Below, one piece after another: positions 1 to 7,687 of a DNA stretch of 22,615 nt. Position 1 is the first letter of the stretch; each line of letters opens with the position of its first letter. The translations under genes were made by a program, and so were the position numbers. Origin of the DNA: Thalassiosira profunda (taxonomy: Eukaryota > Bacillariophyta > Thalassiosirophyceae > Thalassiosirales > Thalassiosiraceae); contig JALLAP010001123.1 of assembly GCA_036939355.1 (NCBI GenBank), positions 1 to 22,615 of the forward strand, in the 5' to 3' direction. Below the pieces are notes generated by a model. It did no database searches. It saw only the letters and a program-made list of their open reading frames with translations, and was not told the origin of the DNA.

Positions 1-202
1 CGTTCAGCCTCATCACATGGGGCCCATGCCGTCGCAAAAGCACCTGCAGCAACGGCTGTCGAATGCAACAAAGAAGGAGAAGGAGAAACCAAAAGGGGGC
101 GTGGTTGTGCTGTTGGACAGCGAGGAAGAATCGTCGGATGAGGACGACTTCGACGATGATTTCGCCGCTGACTTTGAGAAGGAGATGCTGAAGAAAGGCT
201 AA
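1..202 (+). CDS. 3' end of an unidentified acidic-tailed protein (partial)
   Basis: The reading frame is open from the left edge of the window and ends at TAA 200-202, so only about 66 C-terminal residues are visible and the start lies outside. The visible part has a Lys/Glu-rich stretch, then a strongly acidic Ser-rich run (DSEEESSDEDDFDDDF), then a short amphipathic tail ending EKEMLKKG. A Ser/Asp/Glu run followed by a short helix occurs at the C-termini of several nuclear proteins, for example FCP1-type CTD phosphatases, but the fragment is too short to assign a family. The next gene is convergent, with its stop at 603. Confidence 0.55.
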   Translation, partial: VQPHHMGPMPSQKHLQQRLSNATKKEKEKPKGGVVVLLDSEEESSDEDDFDDDFAADFEKEMLKKG

Positions 203-602
203 AAAATGAGCTAATAGCTGCTAATAGAGTACTAGAGAACAACCGAAGTGGCGTGGTGCTAAGAGTTGCAGTCTACTTCCACCTGAACCGCAACACCTTT
301 GCTTTCCTCCAAAACGCACAAACCACCCACCTGCAACGGCAACCAAGACGATCTTTGCGCTCCTGACCGCCCTCTCTTCCACTACGATGAGACTGGGTAG
401 AGTTTGAACTGCTGCAAGGGTTGGCTGGCGAAGAGAACTCTTGCAAGCTTTCTGGCCTGCCATCTGCCACCAAACTGCCTCCAGCGCTGAGGAGCCATGT
501 CAGATACGTAATCTGCCCACTGTTCCCACAATAATCTCTCAGAAACACCTTCCTTGCCGGAGGAAGAAGCTGCAAATCCAAGGATCACGATCGCAGGGTG
601 TA
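203..602. other. Intergenic, convergent 3' ends
   Basis: This 400-bp stretch lies between two stop codons on opposite strands and should hold both 3' UTRs. Short overlapping open frames exist on both strands, but none has a recognisable domain. No repeat or RNA gene was seen. Confidence 0.5.
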
Positions 603-2765
603 TCACCCGAATCCGCTAGGAGGCAGCGCACTGCTGCCAGTGCCCTTCTTCAACAGCTTCGCCCCCTGGGGCGGCATCGCCGTACCACTGCCCCCTCCTC
701 CCGCAGCAGGGCGAGACTTCCTCGACCGCCCCAGGGCCGACTCGCGCTTCTTCTCCCGCTTCTTCTTCCGGCTCGCGTCCTTCTTAGCCTTCTGCTTCGC
801 CGACGTCGCCGCCGCGCGCGCCCTGGCCTTGGCCGCGGCCACCTCGGCCTTCGCCTTGCGCTCCACCTCCTGCTTGGCGCGGAAGTATTGCACGATTGCC
901 GAGAGGGGGCGTCCCTCCTCGTCCACCGGGACGGCCTCCTCCTTGCCCGCTCCCTTCGTCGCATCATTGCCGGCCTTCGACGGATCCGAGCCGTCCTTCA
1001 GCGTTTCCATGAACGCCTTGTAGTCCTCCGATTTCTCAATGGTCGAATCGAGCCGATCCGCGGTGCGCGTTGCCTTCTTTGCCGCGGCAATGTTCGACTT
1101 CTCCTTCTCCTGCTCCGCCACGAGCTCGCCCAGGTCCGCCCCCGCCAGCACCCGCCCCGCCATTTCGTGGGGACGCGCCTTCCACGTCTTTTGCGACGTC
1201 GATTCCAACACCTCCCAGTGGTGCGCGTCCCGGTCGTGGGAGGCTTTGGACTGGGCCGCGGCGTGCAGCCGCAGGGCCTCGACGGTGCGGTTGAGCAGGA
1301 CGCGGCTGCGCGCCACTGCCCGAGATCGCTCGGCGGGAGACAGGAGGGGATAGTAGGGGACCGGGGGCATAGTAACCCTCTTTGGAGTCGGCTTGGCGTC
1401 TCCGCCATCTTTGACAACAGCTGAATCGTCGCCTTTTGCCTCTCCCTTTGTTTCCTCACCGTTGTCATCAGTCGGTGCATTCTTCTTTGCATCACCATCT
1501 GCCCCTGAATCCTCCATTTTTTCCTCCGTGACCTCAGCCATCGACTCCTCCTTCTTCTCAGAAGCAGCCTCCTTCTCCGCCACGTCCGCCGCCTCATTCT
1601 CCCGCTCCACCTGCGCCTCCCCCGCCCTCGTCCCGGCCTCGCGGCACGCCTCCCGGAACAGCAGGCACGGGTCGGGGGGATAGAGCGCCAATTGGACCTT
1701 CCCGGCTATCTCCCCCCGGCGCTTCGACTTCTTCACCGGTGTCACGGAGAGGATGCGCACGCGGACCGCCGGGGCGTCGTTTGGGATGGAGGGTTTGGCA
1801 GGGGGTTTGTCCGCGGTGCTGAGCTTCGCGACGCCCTCTGTTACAGCCTCCACAGCCTTCTCGTCCTTCTTCTCGTCCGCTCCATTTTCAACAGCCTCAC
1901 TGGGCTCGCCGCCCTCTGCAGCGGCATCATTCTCCTCCTGTTTCTTCTTCTCCTCTTCGAGCTTCTTCCGCTCCGCCTGCACCCGCTCGGCCAGCGCCGC
2001 GTCCGCCGCGCTCTCCTCGTCGAAGACGACGCGCCCGCCCACGAAGTCGAGGTACCTCTTCCCGCACTCCGTCATCATCTGCGACATTGCGGTGTCCACA
2101 ATCCAGTGGATGTTGGTGGTGTCATTGACCTTCTTCTCCGTCTTGTTGTCCATGAGATCGGTTGCAATTGTTTTCGCCTCGGGAAGCATCGCGAGCCGGT
2201 CGAATCTGCCACAAGGTAACGCCCGGGGCTTTTCCTCGTACACCCAACCGGAGCTGAAGATCCTGCCGGCCGAAGACGACGAGACGGAAGAGGAGGCCGA
2301 CGCAGTTCCACCTCCACCCCCGGCATCTCCATCTCCCGCCGCCTCGGCAAACATGTTCTTGGCCCCGTCGAACTCCTCCCTCTCGCGCTTCCATGCCATC
2401 ACATACGGATCGTCGTCGCTCGACGAAGCGGACGGGAAGGCCCCCTCCACAAACTGTTTGACCGACTCCACAATTGCATCAATGCTCGTGCAATCATTGC
2501 CGCCGACGTGACGAATGGTCACCTTGGTGTGCGGCACGGACAGCGGGCTCGGCGCCCCGGGGCGGAACCGCGAGGCCTCGCTGCCTCCCCCTCCGCGCCC
2601 CCCTCTCGGCCGGCGAGGTCCGCCCCTGCCGCCGCCACCGCGGCCCGCCGGCGGGGCACCGGGACCACCTGATCCAGCGCCTCCCTCCCGCTTTGGGCCG
2701 CCCCTCTTCCTCCGCTTAGGGCCGCGGCCAGCCCCGGGGGGCGGGGGACCGCCGCCGCTCGACAT
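603..2765 (-). CDS. RGG-rich protein with UPF3-like features (candidate nonsense-mediated decay factor)
   Basis: This single-exon gene encodes 720 residues from the ATG at 2765 (AAG-ATG-TCG, starting MSSGGG). Two further in-frame ATGs at 2819 and 2822 would add 18 or 19 residues. Residues 1-70 are Gly/Arg/Pro-rich with RGG clusters, typical of RNA-binding tails. A first beta-strand-like segment (KVTIRHVGG) starts at about residue 81, followed by long Ser/Gly, Lys/Glu and acidic low-complexity linkers. Near the C-terminus, STIEKSEDYKAFMETL, then LSAIVQYFRAKQEVERK and a Lys/Arg-rich coiled coil, resembles the end of the Smg4/UPF3 domain and its basic tail. UPF3 normally links the exon junction complex to UPF2. 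The central part does not match the family clearly, so the name is tentative; a generic RNA-binding protein is the alternative. The gene is divergent from 3140. Confidence 0.5.
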   Translation of the reverse strand: MSSGGGPPPPGAGRGPKRRKRGGPKREGGAGSGGPGAPPAGRGGGGRGGPRRPRGGRGGGGSEASRFRPGAPSPLSVPHTKVTIRHVGGNDCTSIDAIVESVKQFVEGAFPSASSSDDDPYVMAWKREREEFDGAKNMFAEAAGDGDAGGGGGTASASSSVSSSSAGRIFSSGWVYEEKPRALPCGRFDRLAMLPEAKTIATDLMDNKTEKKVNDTTNIHWIVDTAMSQMMTECGKRYLDFVGGRVVFDEESAADAALAERVQAERKKLEEEKKKQEENDAAAEGGEPSEAVENGADEKKDEKAVEAVTEGVAKLSTADKPPAKPSIPNDAPAVRVRILSVTPVKKSKRRGEIAGKVQLALYPPDPCLLFREACREAGTRAGEAQVERENEAADVAEKEAASEKKEESMAEVTEEKMEDSGADGDAKKNAPTDDNGEETKGEAKGDDSAVVKDGGDAKPTPKRVTMPPVPYYPLLSPAERSRAVARSRVLLNRTVEALRLHAAAQSKASHDRDAHHWEVLESTSQKTWKARPHEMAGRVLAGADLGELVAEQEKEKSNIAAAKKATRTADRLDSTIEKSEDYKAFMETLKDGSDPSKAGNDATKGAGKEEAVPVDEEGRPLSAIVQYFRAKQEVERKAKAEVAAAKARARAAATSAKQKAKKDASRKKKREKKRESALGRSRKSRPAAGGGGSGTAMPPQGAKLLKKGTGSSALPPSGFG

Positions 2766-3139
2766 CTTGAGCTCGCCTTCGATTTGTGGGCGGAACGGAC
2801 AACTTCGAACGACGGACATCATGCGGACGTCAAACGGACACTAACTCCTCATTGACACAAAGAAAAGCAAGCAAGACGCGTGTTTCAAAGTTCAGCGGCT
2901 CCCGCCCCCTACGCCCCGTCTCACGCGGCCATATCACCCTTGGCGCTGGCGGCCTCACCTTCATGCGTTCTGCGACGCGGGGGTGGCGACTTATTAATTG
3001 CCAGCGTTGGCGCCTTGGTGCACTAAGATATCGACTCTCTCCGCGAGGAGAGGTGCTTCTCTTCTCGGTGCAGCAGACAGATTGATAATTGCAATTCCTC
3101 CTCCTTTCGGAAACGGACCGGAGAATATAGCAGCCGACG
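2766..3139. promoter_or_regulatory. Divergent intergenic region between the UPF3-like and 7-TM genes
   Basis: This 374-bp region lies between the start codons of two divergent genes and should hold both promoters and 5' UTRs. It has alternating AT-rich and GC-rich patches, for example an AT-rich patch around 2990-3000 and another near 3083-3095. No specific binding motif could be assigned. Confidence 0.4.
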
Positions 3140-4295
3140 ATGGTCGGGGAGACGAACGACTCCGATTTCGATATCCAGAGCGTAGACGGCAAAGCTCTCA
3201 CGCCCTACATCTCGGGCGCCATAGGGCTCTCCATCACCTCCGTCCTCTGGCTCATCTCCTCGTGGAGATTGGTTTACCATTATTCGGGTTGGTGCAGCAA
3301 GTGCTGTCCCCGATCTGGAGAAGAAAGTGTCAGCAACGGCTCTCCCGACAGCGACCAGGTACGGACGGAGGGCCTGACAACGAAGCGAATCCTCCACGGA
3401 CTCCTGTGGCTGGCCATGACGGTCGAGGGCGTGGCCTATGCGGACATGGTGGCCACGAATGCGAGCAACAAGCTCNCTGTGGCTGGCCATGACGGTCGAG
3501 GGCGTGGCCTATGCGGACATGGTGGCCACGAATGCGAGCAACAAGCTCAATTACACATTGCTCGATATAATTGGGCGAGGCATCCTCGAATTTTCCACCT
3601 TCGTGATAGGGACGGTGCACTGGTTCGGCATCCTCGCTAGGGCGGGGGCAGGAGGCGCCGCGGGAAAGCGAGTGTCCCCCAAATTCTACCCCTTGTTGCT
3701 CCTCGTGACGACGATCGCCGTCACGGTCTGCTCGGTCTTCGAGGCGGTGGCGCTGCTCAGCGGAGGATACGAGTCGGTGCACGATTTTCGATCGCGGTCG
3801 AGGATACACCGCGTGACGTTGATCGTCGAATCGGCGGGGTGGGGCACCCACGCGGTCGTCGTGGCCATCTGCGGGGGCATGGTGCACCGTCGCGTCAAGA
3901 ACCTCCCCACCTTCTCCCAAGTGCGGAGCGAGGCGCGGCGCGCCATTGTGCACAAGATGATCGTGCCCATCGTGTTCTGCGGCCTCTGCTACGCATTGAG
4001 AGCGGGGTGGATGGCCGCCGATTTCGTAAGCAGAATACAGAGTCCGGAAACTACATTCGAGGCGGGACTGGGTTGGTGGATAGGGAACTGCTGGATACCA
4101 ACCTTCATCCCCTCGGTAATGTTGCTGTATTCGATTCGAAGACGGGACCGAGAGCCGGGGGAAGGGATGGGAGAGCCATTAGTACAGTCGCCACAGGCAC
4201 AGGATGGGGTGTCGCTGCTGGATCCCTTTCAGTCGTTTAGTCAGACGTTGCGAGACTTTGAGGAGGAAGAGGAGTCGCTGACCAGCGGCAAGTAG
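3140..4295 (+). CDS. Seven-transmembrane protein, TOM1/TOM3 (THH1)-like; interrupted by assembly duplication
   Basis: The ATG at 3140 has a good context (GACGATGG) and the stop is TAG 4293-4295. The frame shifts at 3476 only because 72 bases (3404-3475) are repeated exactly at 3477-3548 around a single N. Removing 73 bases gives one continuous frame of about 360 residues with seven hydrophobic segments and an acidic C-terminal tail. The segment TTKRILHGLLWLAMTVEG and the later LLDIIGRGILEFSTF...HWFGILARA follow the pattern of the plant TOM1/TOM3/THH1 and GPR137-type 7-TM family (TTQK-h-FH..., then LLDLPG...FSTYTLLVLFWAE). Members of that family sit in vacuolar or endosomal membranes. The fold class is fairly clear, the exact family less so. 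Confidence 0.6.
3404..3548. repeat. Exact 72-bp direct repeat around one N (assembly join)
   Basis: Bases 3404-3475 and 3477-3548 are identical and are separated by a single undetermined base at 3476. The repeat lies inside a coding region and breaks the frame (73 extra bases). This is the signature of two overlapping contig ends placed next to each other without being merged. Confidence 0.95.
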
Positions 4296-4546
4296 GCAAC
4301 TGCGTCTATGACGTAGGAAGGCAGAGCCAGGCAATGATGTAACTATACTTTCCCTATCCTTGTCAGATCTGCACGCGAATGCTCTGATAGGCACTACACG
4401 CCTCTCTACAATACCACAGAAATGACGCGACGCTCATCTCCCTCTCGCTCCCCCCATTCTCTTGAATTGTTCAGCATGGGCACACGCACCGCTCGTTCCC
4501 AACCCTGCCCCAAACAGAGCTGTCTGCACCAAGACTATAATACCCC
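4296..4546. other. Intergenic, convergent 3' ends
   Basis: This 251-bp stretch lies between the 7-TM gene stop and the NSE2 stop. No gene, RNA or repeat was seen. Confidence 0.5.
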
Positions 4547-5419
4547 CTACTCAATCACATCCGCATCGTCCTCCAAATCCCGCTTCCGCTTTTCGGCCTC
4601 CTCCCGCGTCTTGTGCCGCTTCACCTTGAGCTTCATCTCCTCGTCCTCCTCCACCTGCGCCATAGTCACGGAGCTGTTGGTGCACCCCGGCACCGGGCAC
4701 GTGTGCTTGCGGTTGCGCAGCTGCTGGTGCAACCCCGCCCGATCGTACGTGTGGCCGCACACCCTGTTCCTGACCGGGTCCGCGAAGAGCATCCCCGTGA
4801 TGGGACACTTGAGGGCGTGGACGTCGTCCTGGGCGTTCCGGACGATCTCGAGGTCGTCGTCGTCGTCGTCCCCCCCGCGGGAGGCCCGGGCCTTCTTCGG
4901 GACCTTTTCGCCCAATTCTTCGCGCACGATGAGGGTCAGCTCGTGCTCGGCGGGGGGGACGCGGGCGGGATGGGCCTCCCCCCGCCGCCGGACGCGGTCC
5001 ACGGCCTCGTGGACGGCGCGCTCGTAGTCGGGGGCCTCGGGCTCGGCGTCTGGACCGCCCTCCCCCTCTCCCTCGGCGCCTGCACCGCCGGCATTGGCCT
5101 GGCGCGTTGCCACCTCCGCCCGCACCTCCTTCACGGCGTCGACGAAATATTCAATGTCGTACATGCGCTTGGCATTGCCCTCCGCCAGGGCCTTGACCTT
5201 GTCGCGCTGCGCCTGCAGCCACGCCTCGGCATTGGGATCATCCGACTCCTTCAGGATGTTGGCCAGCTGGCTGTCCTCTCGCAACGTTTCGGCCAGCATT
5301 TTCGCGCGGACGTGGAGCTTCTTCACGTTGCCCTCGTAGTCGGCCCTCCGCTCGATGGCTCGGTCGCAGGCTAAGAGGGCACCTCCCCCGTTGCCGTGGC
5401 TTTGTCGTCCTCTCGCCAT
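4547..5419 (-). CDS. NSE2: E3 SUMO-protein ligase NSE2/MMS21 (SMC5/6 complex)
   Basis: In known systems NSE2 docks on the SMC5 arm and SUMOylates proteins during DNA repair in the nucleus. The C-terminal third shows an SP-RING finger: C205 in KCPITG, C221 and H223 in VCGHTYD, then C241 and C246 in CPVPGC, the spacing of NSE2 rather than PIAS ligases. The N-terminal part (residues 1-110) is rich in charged helices, as expected for the SMC5-binding coiled coil. An acidic run of six Asp precedes the RING, and the protein ends in a basic Lys/Arg-rich segment. The start at 5419 (MARGRQ) gives 290 residues, near the family length of about 250. The frame stays open upstream to an ATG at 5728 and to a GTG at 5752, but that stretch is Pro/Gly-rich and resembles no domain, so the shorter form is preferred. 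Confidence 0.82.
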   Translation of the reverse strand: MARGRQSHGNGGGALLACDRAIERRADYEGNVKKLHVRAKMLAETLREDSQLANILKESDDPNAEAWLQAQRDKVKALAEGNAKRMYDIEYFVDAVKEVRAEVATRQANAGGAGAEGEGEGGPDAEPEAPDYERAVHEAVDRVRRRGEAHPARVPPAEHELTLIVREELGEKVPKKARASRGGDDDDDDLEIVRNAQDDVHALKCPITGMLFADPVRNRVCGHTYDRAGLHQQLRNRKHTCPVPGCTNSSVTMAQVEEDEEMKLKVKRHKTREEAEKRKRDLEDDADVIE

Positions 5420-5827
5420 GCTATCAGGTGCTTCCCCTGCCTCTTCCAACAGTGCACCGCGTGCACCGCGAACCGCGAGAGTACCGGAGAAGCGCGCTTG
5501 TGGGTTTAGGGGGGGATTTCGTGCCATAGGTCGGGGATCCCCACGTGGCCCTACATAACAAACGGCACTGGCTTTGGATTTGGGGGCCCCCGCTCCCCCG
5601 CTTAAATCCGGCGTCAGGTCAGGCAGCAGGCCCATCGCGGAGGCGAAGCTAGGGCGGGTACCAATACCATCGGGCCCTTTACCGGTGGTGGTGAGGGCGT
5701 ACAATAGGCGGGCGGCAGCGTCGGGCATTGCTGGTGCGAATTCTATTGACACATCACATTACACATCATGCATCAATCTCTCCCGCTCAGCAATAACCAA
5801 CATCAACCACACGCATAGCAATATGCC
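5420..5827. promoter_or_regulatory. Divergent region upstream of NSE2 and the Cys-His gene
   Basis: This 408-bp region lies between two divergent starts. The NSE2 frame stays open across most of it, up to 5752, so the NSE2 protein may be longer than called. The right half (about 5740-5825) is AT-richer and is the more likely promoter. No defined motif was recognised. Confidence 0.35.
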
Positions 5828-6698
5828 ATGACCCACTGCAAACAGGTGATATCGCGGAGGTCTCCGGACTGCAAAATGCACAGCAGTACAATGGATGCAG
5901 GGGCATCATGCTCGGAGAATCCAAACCTGATCCGAAGGGCGCTCTCCGGCACCCAATACGCCTCTTCAGCAAAGGCAAGGTTCGGATGTGAAGGTGGACA
6001 ACCTGAAGCAAAGCCGCGATTTGGACGAGTGGAAAACCAACAAACTGGGCGGGACGTTGATGGAGCTCATTCGGTCCAAGCCGGCACTTGCGGGGGAAGA
6101 CAATTGCGGGGACTTTGCGACCAAGCTTTGGGCGGAGCTGGCTGAGGAAGGCCCCGCGCATCCGCTGTTCATTGATCAGTACCTCAATTTGCGCCGAGAG
6201 ATATTGGCGGCGCCCGGGCACAAAATGTTTTGGCTTGCACTGGATGCAGTGGGCCATCACTTGTTGATTGAGAAGAGCTGTGGTAAATACCGCGTGTTCC
6301 AGTCGTTCGTCACGCAACATGGCTTTGGGTACACGGCAGGCCAATGGTGCTTTGGAGATATGAGGGGAAAGGCTGCCTGGACGAGGATGGGCGGGGGAAA
6401 GCTCCTTGGCAACGCTGATATCAACGAGCTTCTTGACATTGTCGTCAGATGGCAAAAGCTGCTGCCGAAAGCGCTGGAAGTTCTATTGCAGGATGTACCG
6501 GGACTCAACCCCGCGGCCATCAAGGGAGGAGCTGGAGCAGGAGCACCAAGTGATGTAATAATTTCGGATGCGCTTGAACTCTTGACCAGCTGGAGTTCCG
6601 GTCTTATCAATAGGGCTGGTCCTGAGGGCTCACAGACATTGGACTGGACCCCATTACTCGAGAAATATCGCCCGGCCGCAGTGATATTGAGGTATTGA
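5828..6698 (+). CDS. Unidentified protein with Cys-His (papain-like) pattern; frame broken near 6680
   Basis: Frame 3 is open from 5931 to TGA 6696-6698, with its first in-frame ATG only at 6060. A possible fuller model uses ATG 5828, a six-codon exon to 5845, and an intron 5846-5969 (CAG|GTGATA ... CTCTTCAG|). This keeps phase but uses a weak donor. The protein shows DNCGDFATKLWAEL, a Cys at a likely helix start. About 50 residues later comes GHHLLIEK, then YRVFQSF and GYTAGQW. A Cys, then a His-led strand, then a strand with a polar residue is the order of papain-like thiol folds, but no family was recognised. The sense of the downstream text (6683-6976) continues in another frame, so this is either a pseudogene or a sequencing indel. 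Confidence 0.4.
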
Positions 6699-6976
6699 TT
6701 GGCGGCGTTGATGGAGAGCGCGTGTTTCGTATTCCAGCAAGTCTGTACAACAAATGCAATTCCCTCAATCGCGAGATGACTGGAGAGCCGTTCAATCCAG
6801 CAACATTTCTGTTCTTCCTAAACGTTGGAGTTTGGTGGGAGCGTCGGCAGGATACATCGGGGTCTGCGGTTGGGTTCTCTTTCCGGGCAATGGATCTGGA
6901 CGCGGAAATGTCAGAGGAGGAAGGCATCAGACGTGCCGAAGAAATGACAAAGGCGGCGAGGAACCGCTGGTCTTAG
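6683..6976 (+). CDS. Out-of-frame C-terminal continuation of the Cys-His gene
   Basis: From about 6683, frame 2 reads DIEVLIGGVDGERVFRIPAS and onward to TAG 6974-6976. It contains FNPATFLFFLNVGVWWERR and an acidic/charged helical end. It has no ATG of its own near the start and looks like coding sequence, while the frame-3 gene stops at 6698. Moving from frame 3 to frame 2 around 6675-6690 needs one extra base or the loss of two, and no phase-compatible intron was found. A single-base error or a real frameshift is the simplest explanation. Confidence 0.4.
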   Translation, partial: DIEVLIGGVDGERVFRIPASLYNKCNSLNREMTGEPFNPATFLFFLNVGVWWERRQDTSGSAVGFSFRAMDLDAEMSEEEGIRRAEEMTKAARNRWS

Positions 6977-7240
6977 CATTCGAGTACACTTTAGGATCGG
7001 TGGGCTCAAACAATGGAAGAATTCGAACTGCTCGGCGCCGGCGCCGGGTGTAGTACGAGTTTGAGATACTGGAATTGCAGAGCCGATGCCCGAACAGGTC
7101 GAGGTAGCAAGCATGCTCAGCTAATTCATTTGCCCCAATGACTATTTTATTTCGTTTCACGTTTACTGCCCGACCATCTGGCCTCGTTCTACTCACAACT
7201 CTGCTGCTCGCGCAGCGCTTCCCTCGCCTCTTTCTTCCCG
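6977..7240. other. Intergenic, no gene seen
   Basis: This 264-bp stretch lies between the two convergent ends. Several short open frames overlap each other on both strands. None has coding character or a domain. Confidence 0.4.
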
Positions 7241-7513
7241 TTAGTTCTTCTTCTTTCCGTTGTTCTTCTTGATCTTTCCATTGAACTTGTTCCCGTTGTT
7301 AGTCTTGATACTGAAGCTGACCACATCGGCGGCTTGGGCTTGATCCTTCTTCAGCATCCTCCCTCCGGCCGGGGTCTCGGACATTTCGAACAAGAAGGTG
7401 GTGTCGGCCGCCGTGAGGAGGGTGTGGACGCACGAGATAGACTCCTCGGCCTCGACAGGCGTGCCGTCCTCGTCAACGACGCTGTCCAGCTCGTAGCCCT
7501 CCGGAGCGTACAT
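7241..7513 (-). CDS. Small ORF sharing a GTPVEA motif with the secreted protein at 11304-12545
   Basis: The ATG at 7513 (MYAPEGYELD) gives 90 residues, ending in a Lys/Asn-rich tail (KKNNGKKKN). The segment ELDSVVDEDGTPVEA matches EVDIVQDENGTPVEA near the C-terminus of the secreted protein encoded at 11304-12545 in 10 of 15 positions, with third-base differences in the DNA. It is therefore a diverged paralogous fragment, not a fresh duplicate. The frame stays open upstream to 7654 through a hydrophobic stretch, but that stretch is antisense to a CAAAGC repeat and starts with GTG. The ORF lacks a convincing signal peptide and could be a relic of a larger gene or the last exon of one. Confidence 0.4.
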   Translation of the reverse strand: MYAPEGYELDSVVDEDGTPVEAEESISCVHTLLTAADTTFLFEMSETPAGGRMLKKDQAQAADVVSFSIKTNNGNKFNGKIKKNNGKKKN

Positions 7514-7560
7514 GCAGATACCTACCCGCCCAGTGTAAGGTGTATTGTACGCGGCGGGGC

Positions 7561-7614
7561 CAAAGCAGGCAAATAATAAAGCCAGGCAAAGCAGGCAAAG
7601 CCAAAGCCAAAGCT
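7561..7614 (+). repeat. CAAAGC-type short repeat upstream of NSE3
   Basis: The hexamer CAAAGC occurs five times within about 54 bp, interspersed with AGG and AATAATAAAG, and ends just before CTCCCGG. It lies 74 bp before the NSE3 start codon, so probably in its 5' UTR or core promoter. Confidence 0.6.
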
Positions 7615-7687
7615 CCCGGACGGATCCGCCGTGTCCTCCAACCCTCGAGCCCACCTCCCCTCATCCCCGTCGTCAACCATCACCACG

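Noticed and set aside
441..1424. Long + strand frame (327 codons) opposite the UPF3-like gene
   Set aside because: It is Arg/Leu/His-rich and lacks any domain. It mirrors the GC-rich third positions of the minus-strand gene, which has clear low-complexity and coil structure.
1753..2511. Second + strand frame (252 codons) opposite the UPF3-like gene
   Set aside because: Ser/Ala-rich antisense shadow with no domain and no separate promoter space.
5787..6455. 222-codon minus-strand frame over the Cys-His gene
   Set aside because: No domain, and composition typical of an antisense shadow. The plus strand reads as a structured protein.
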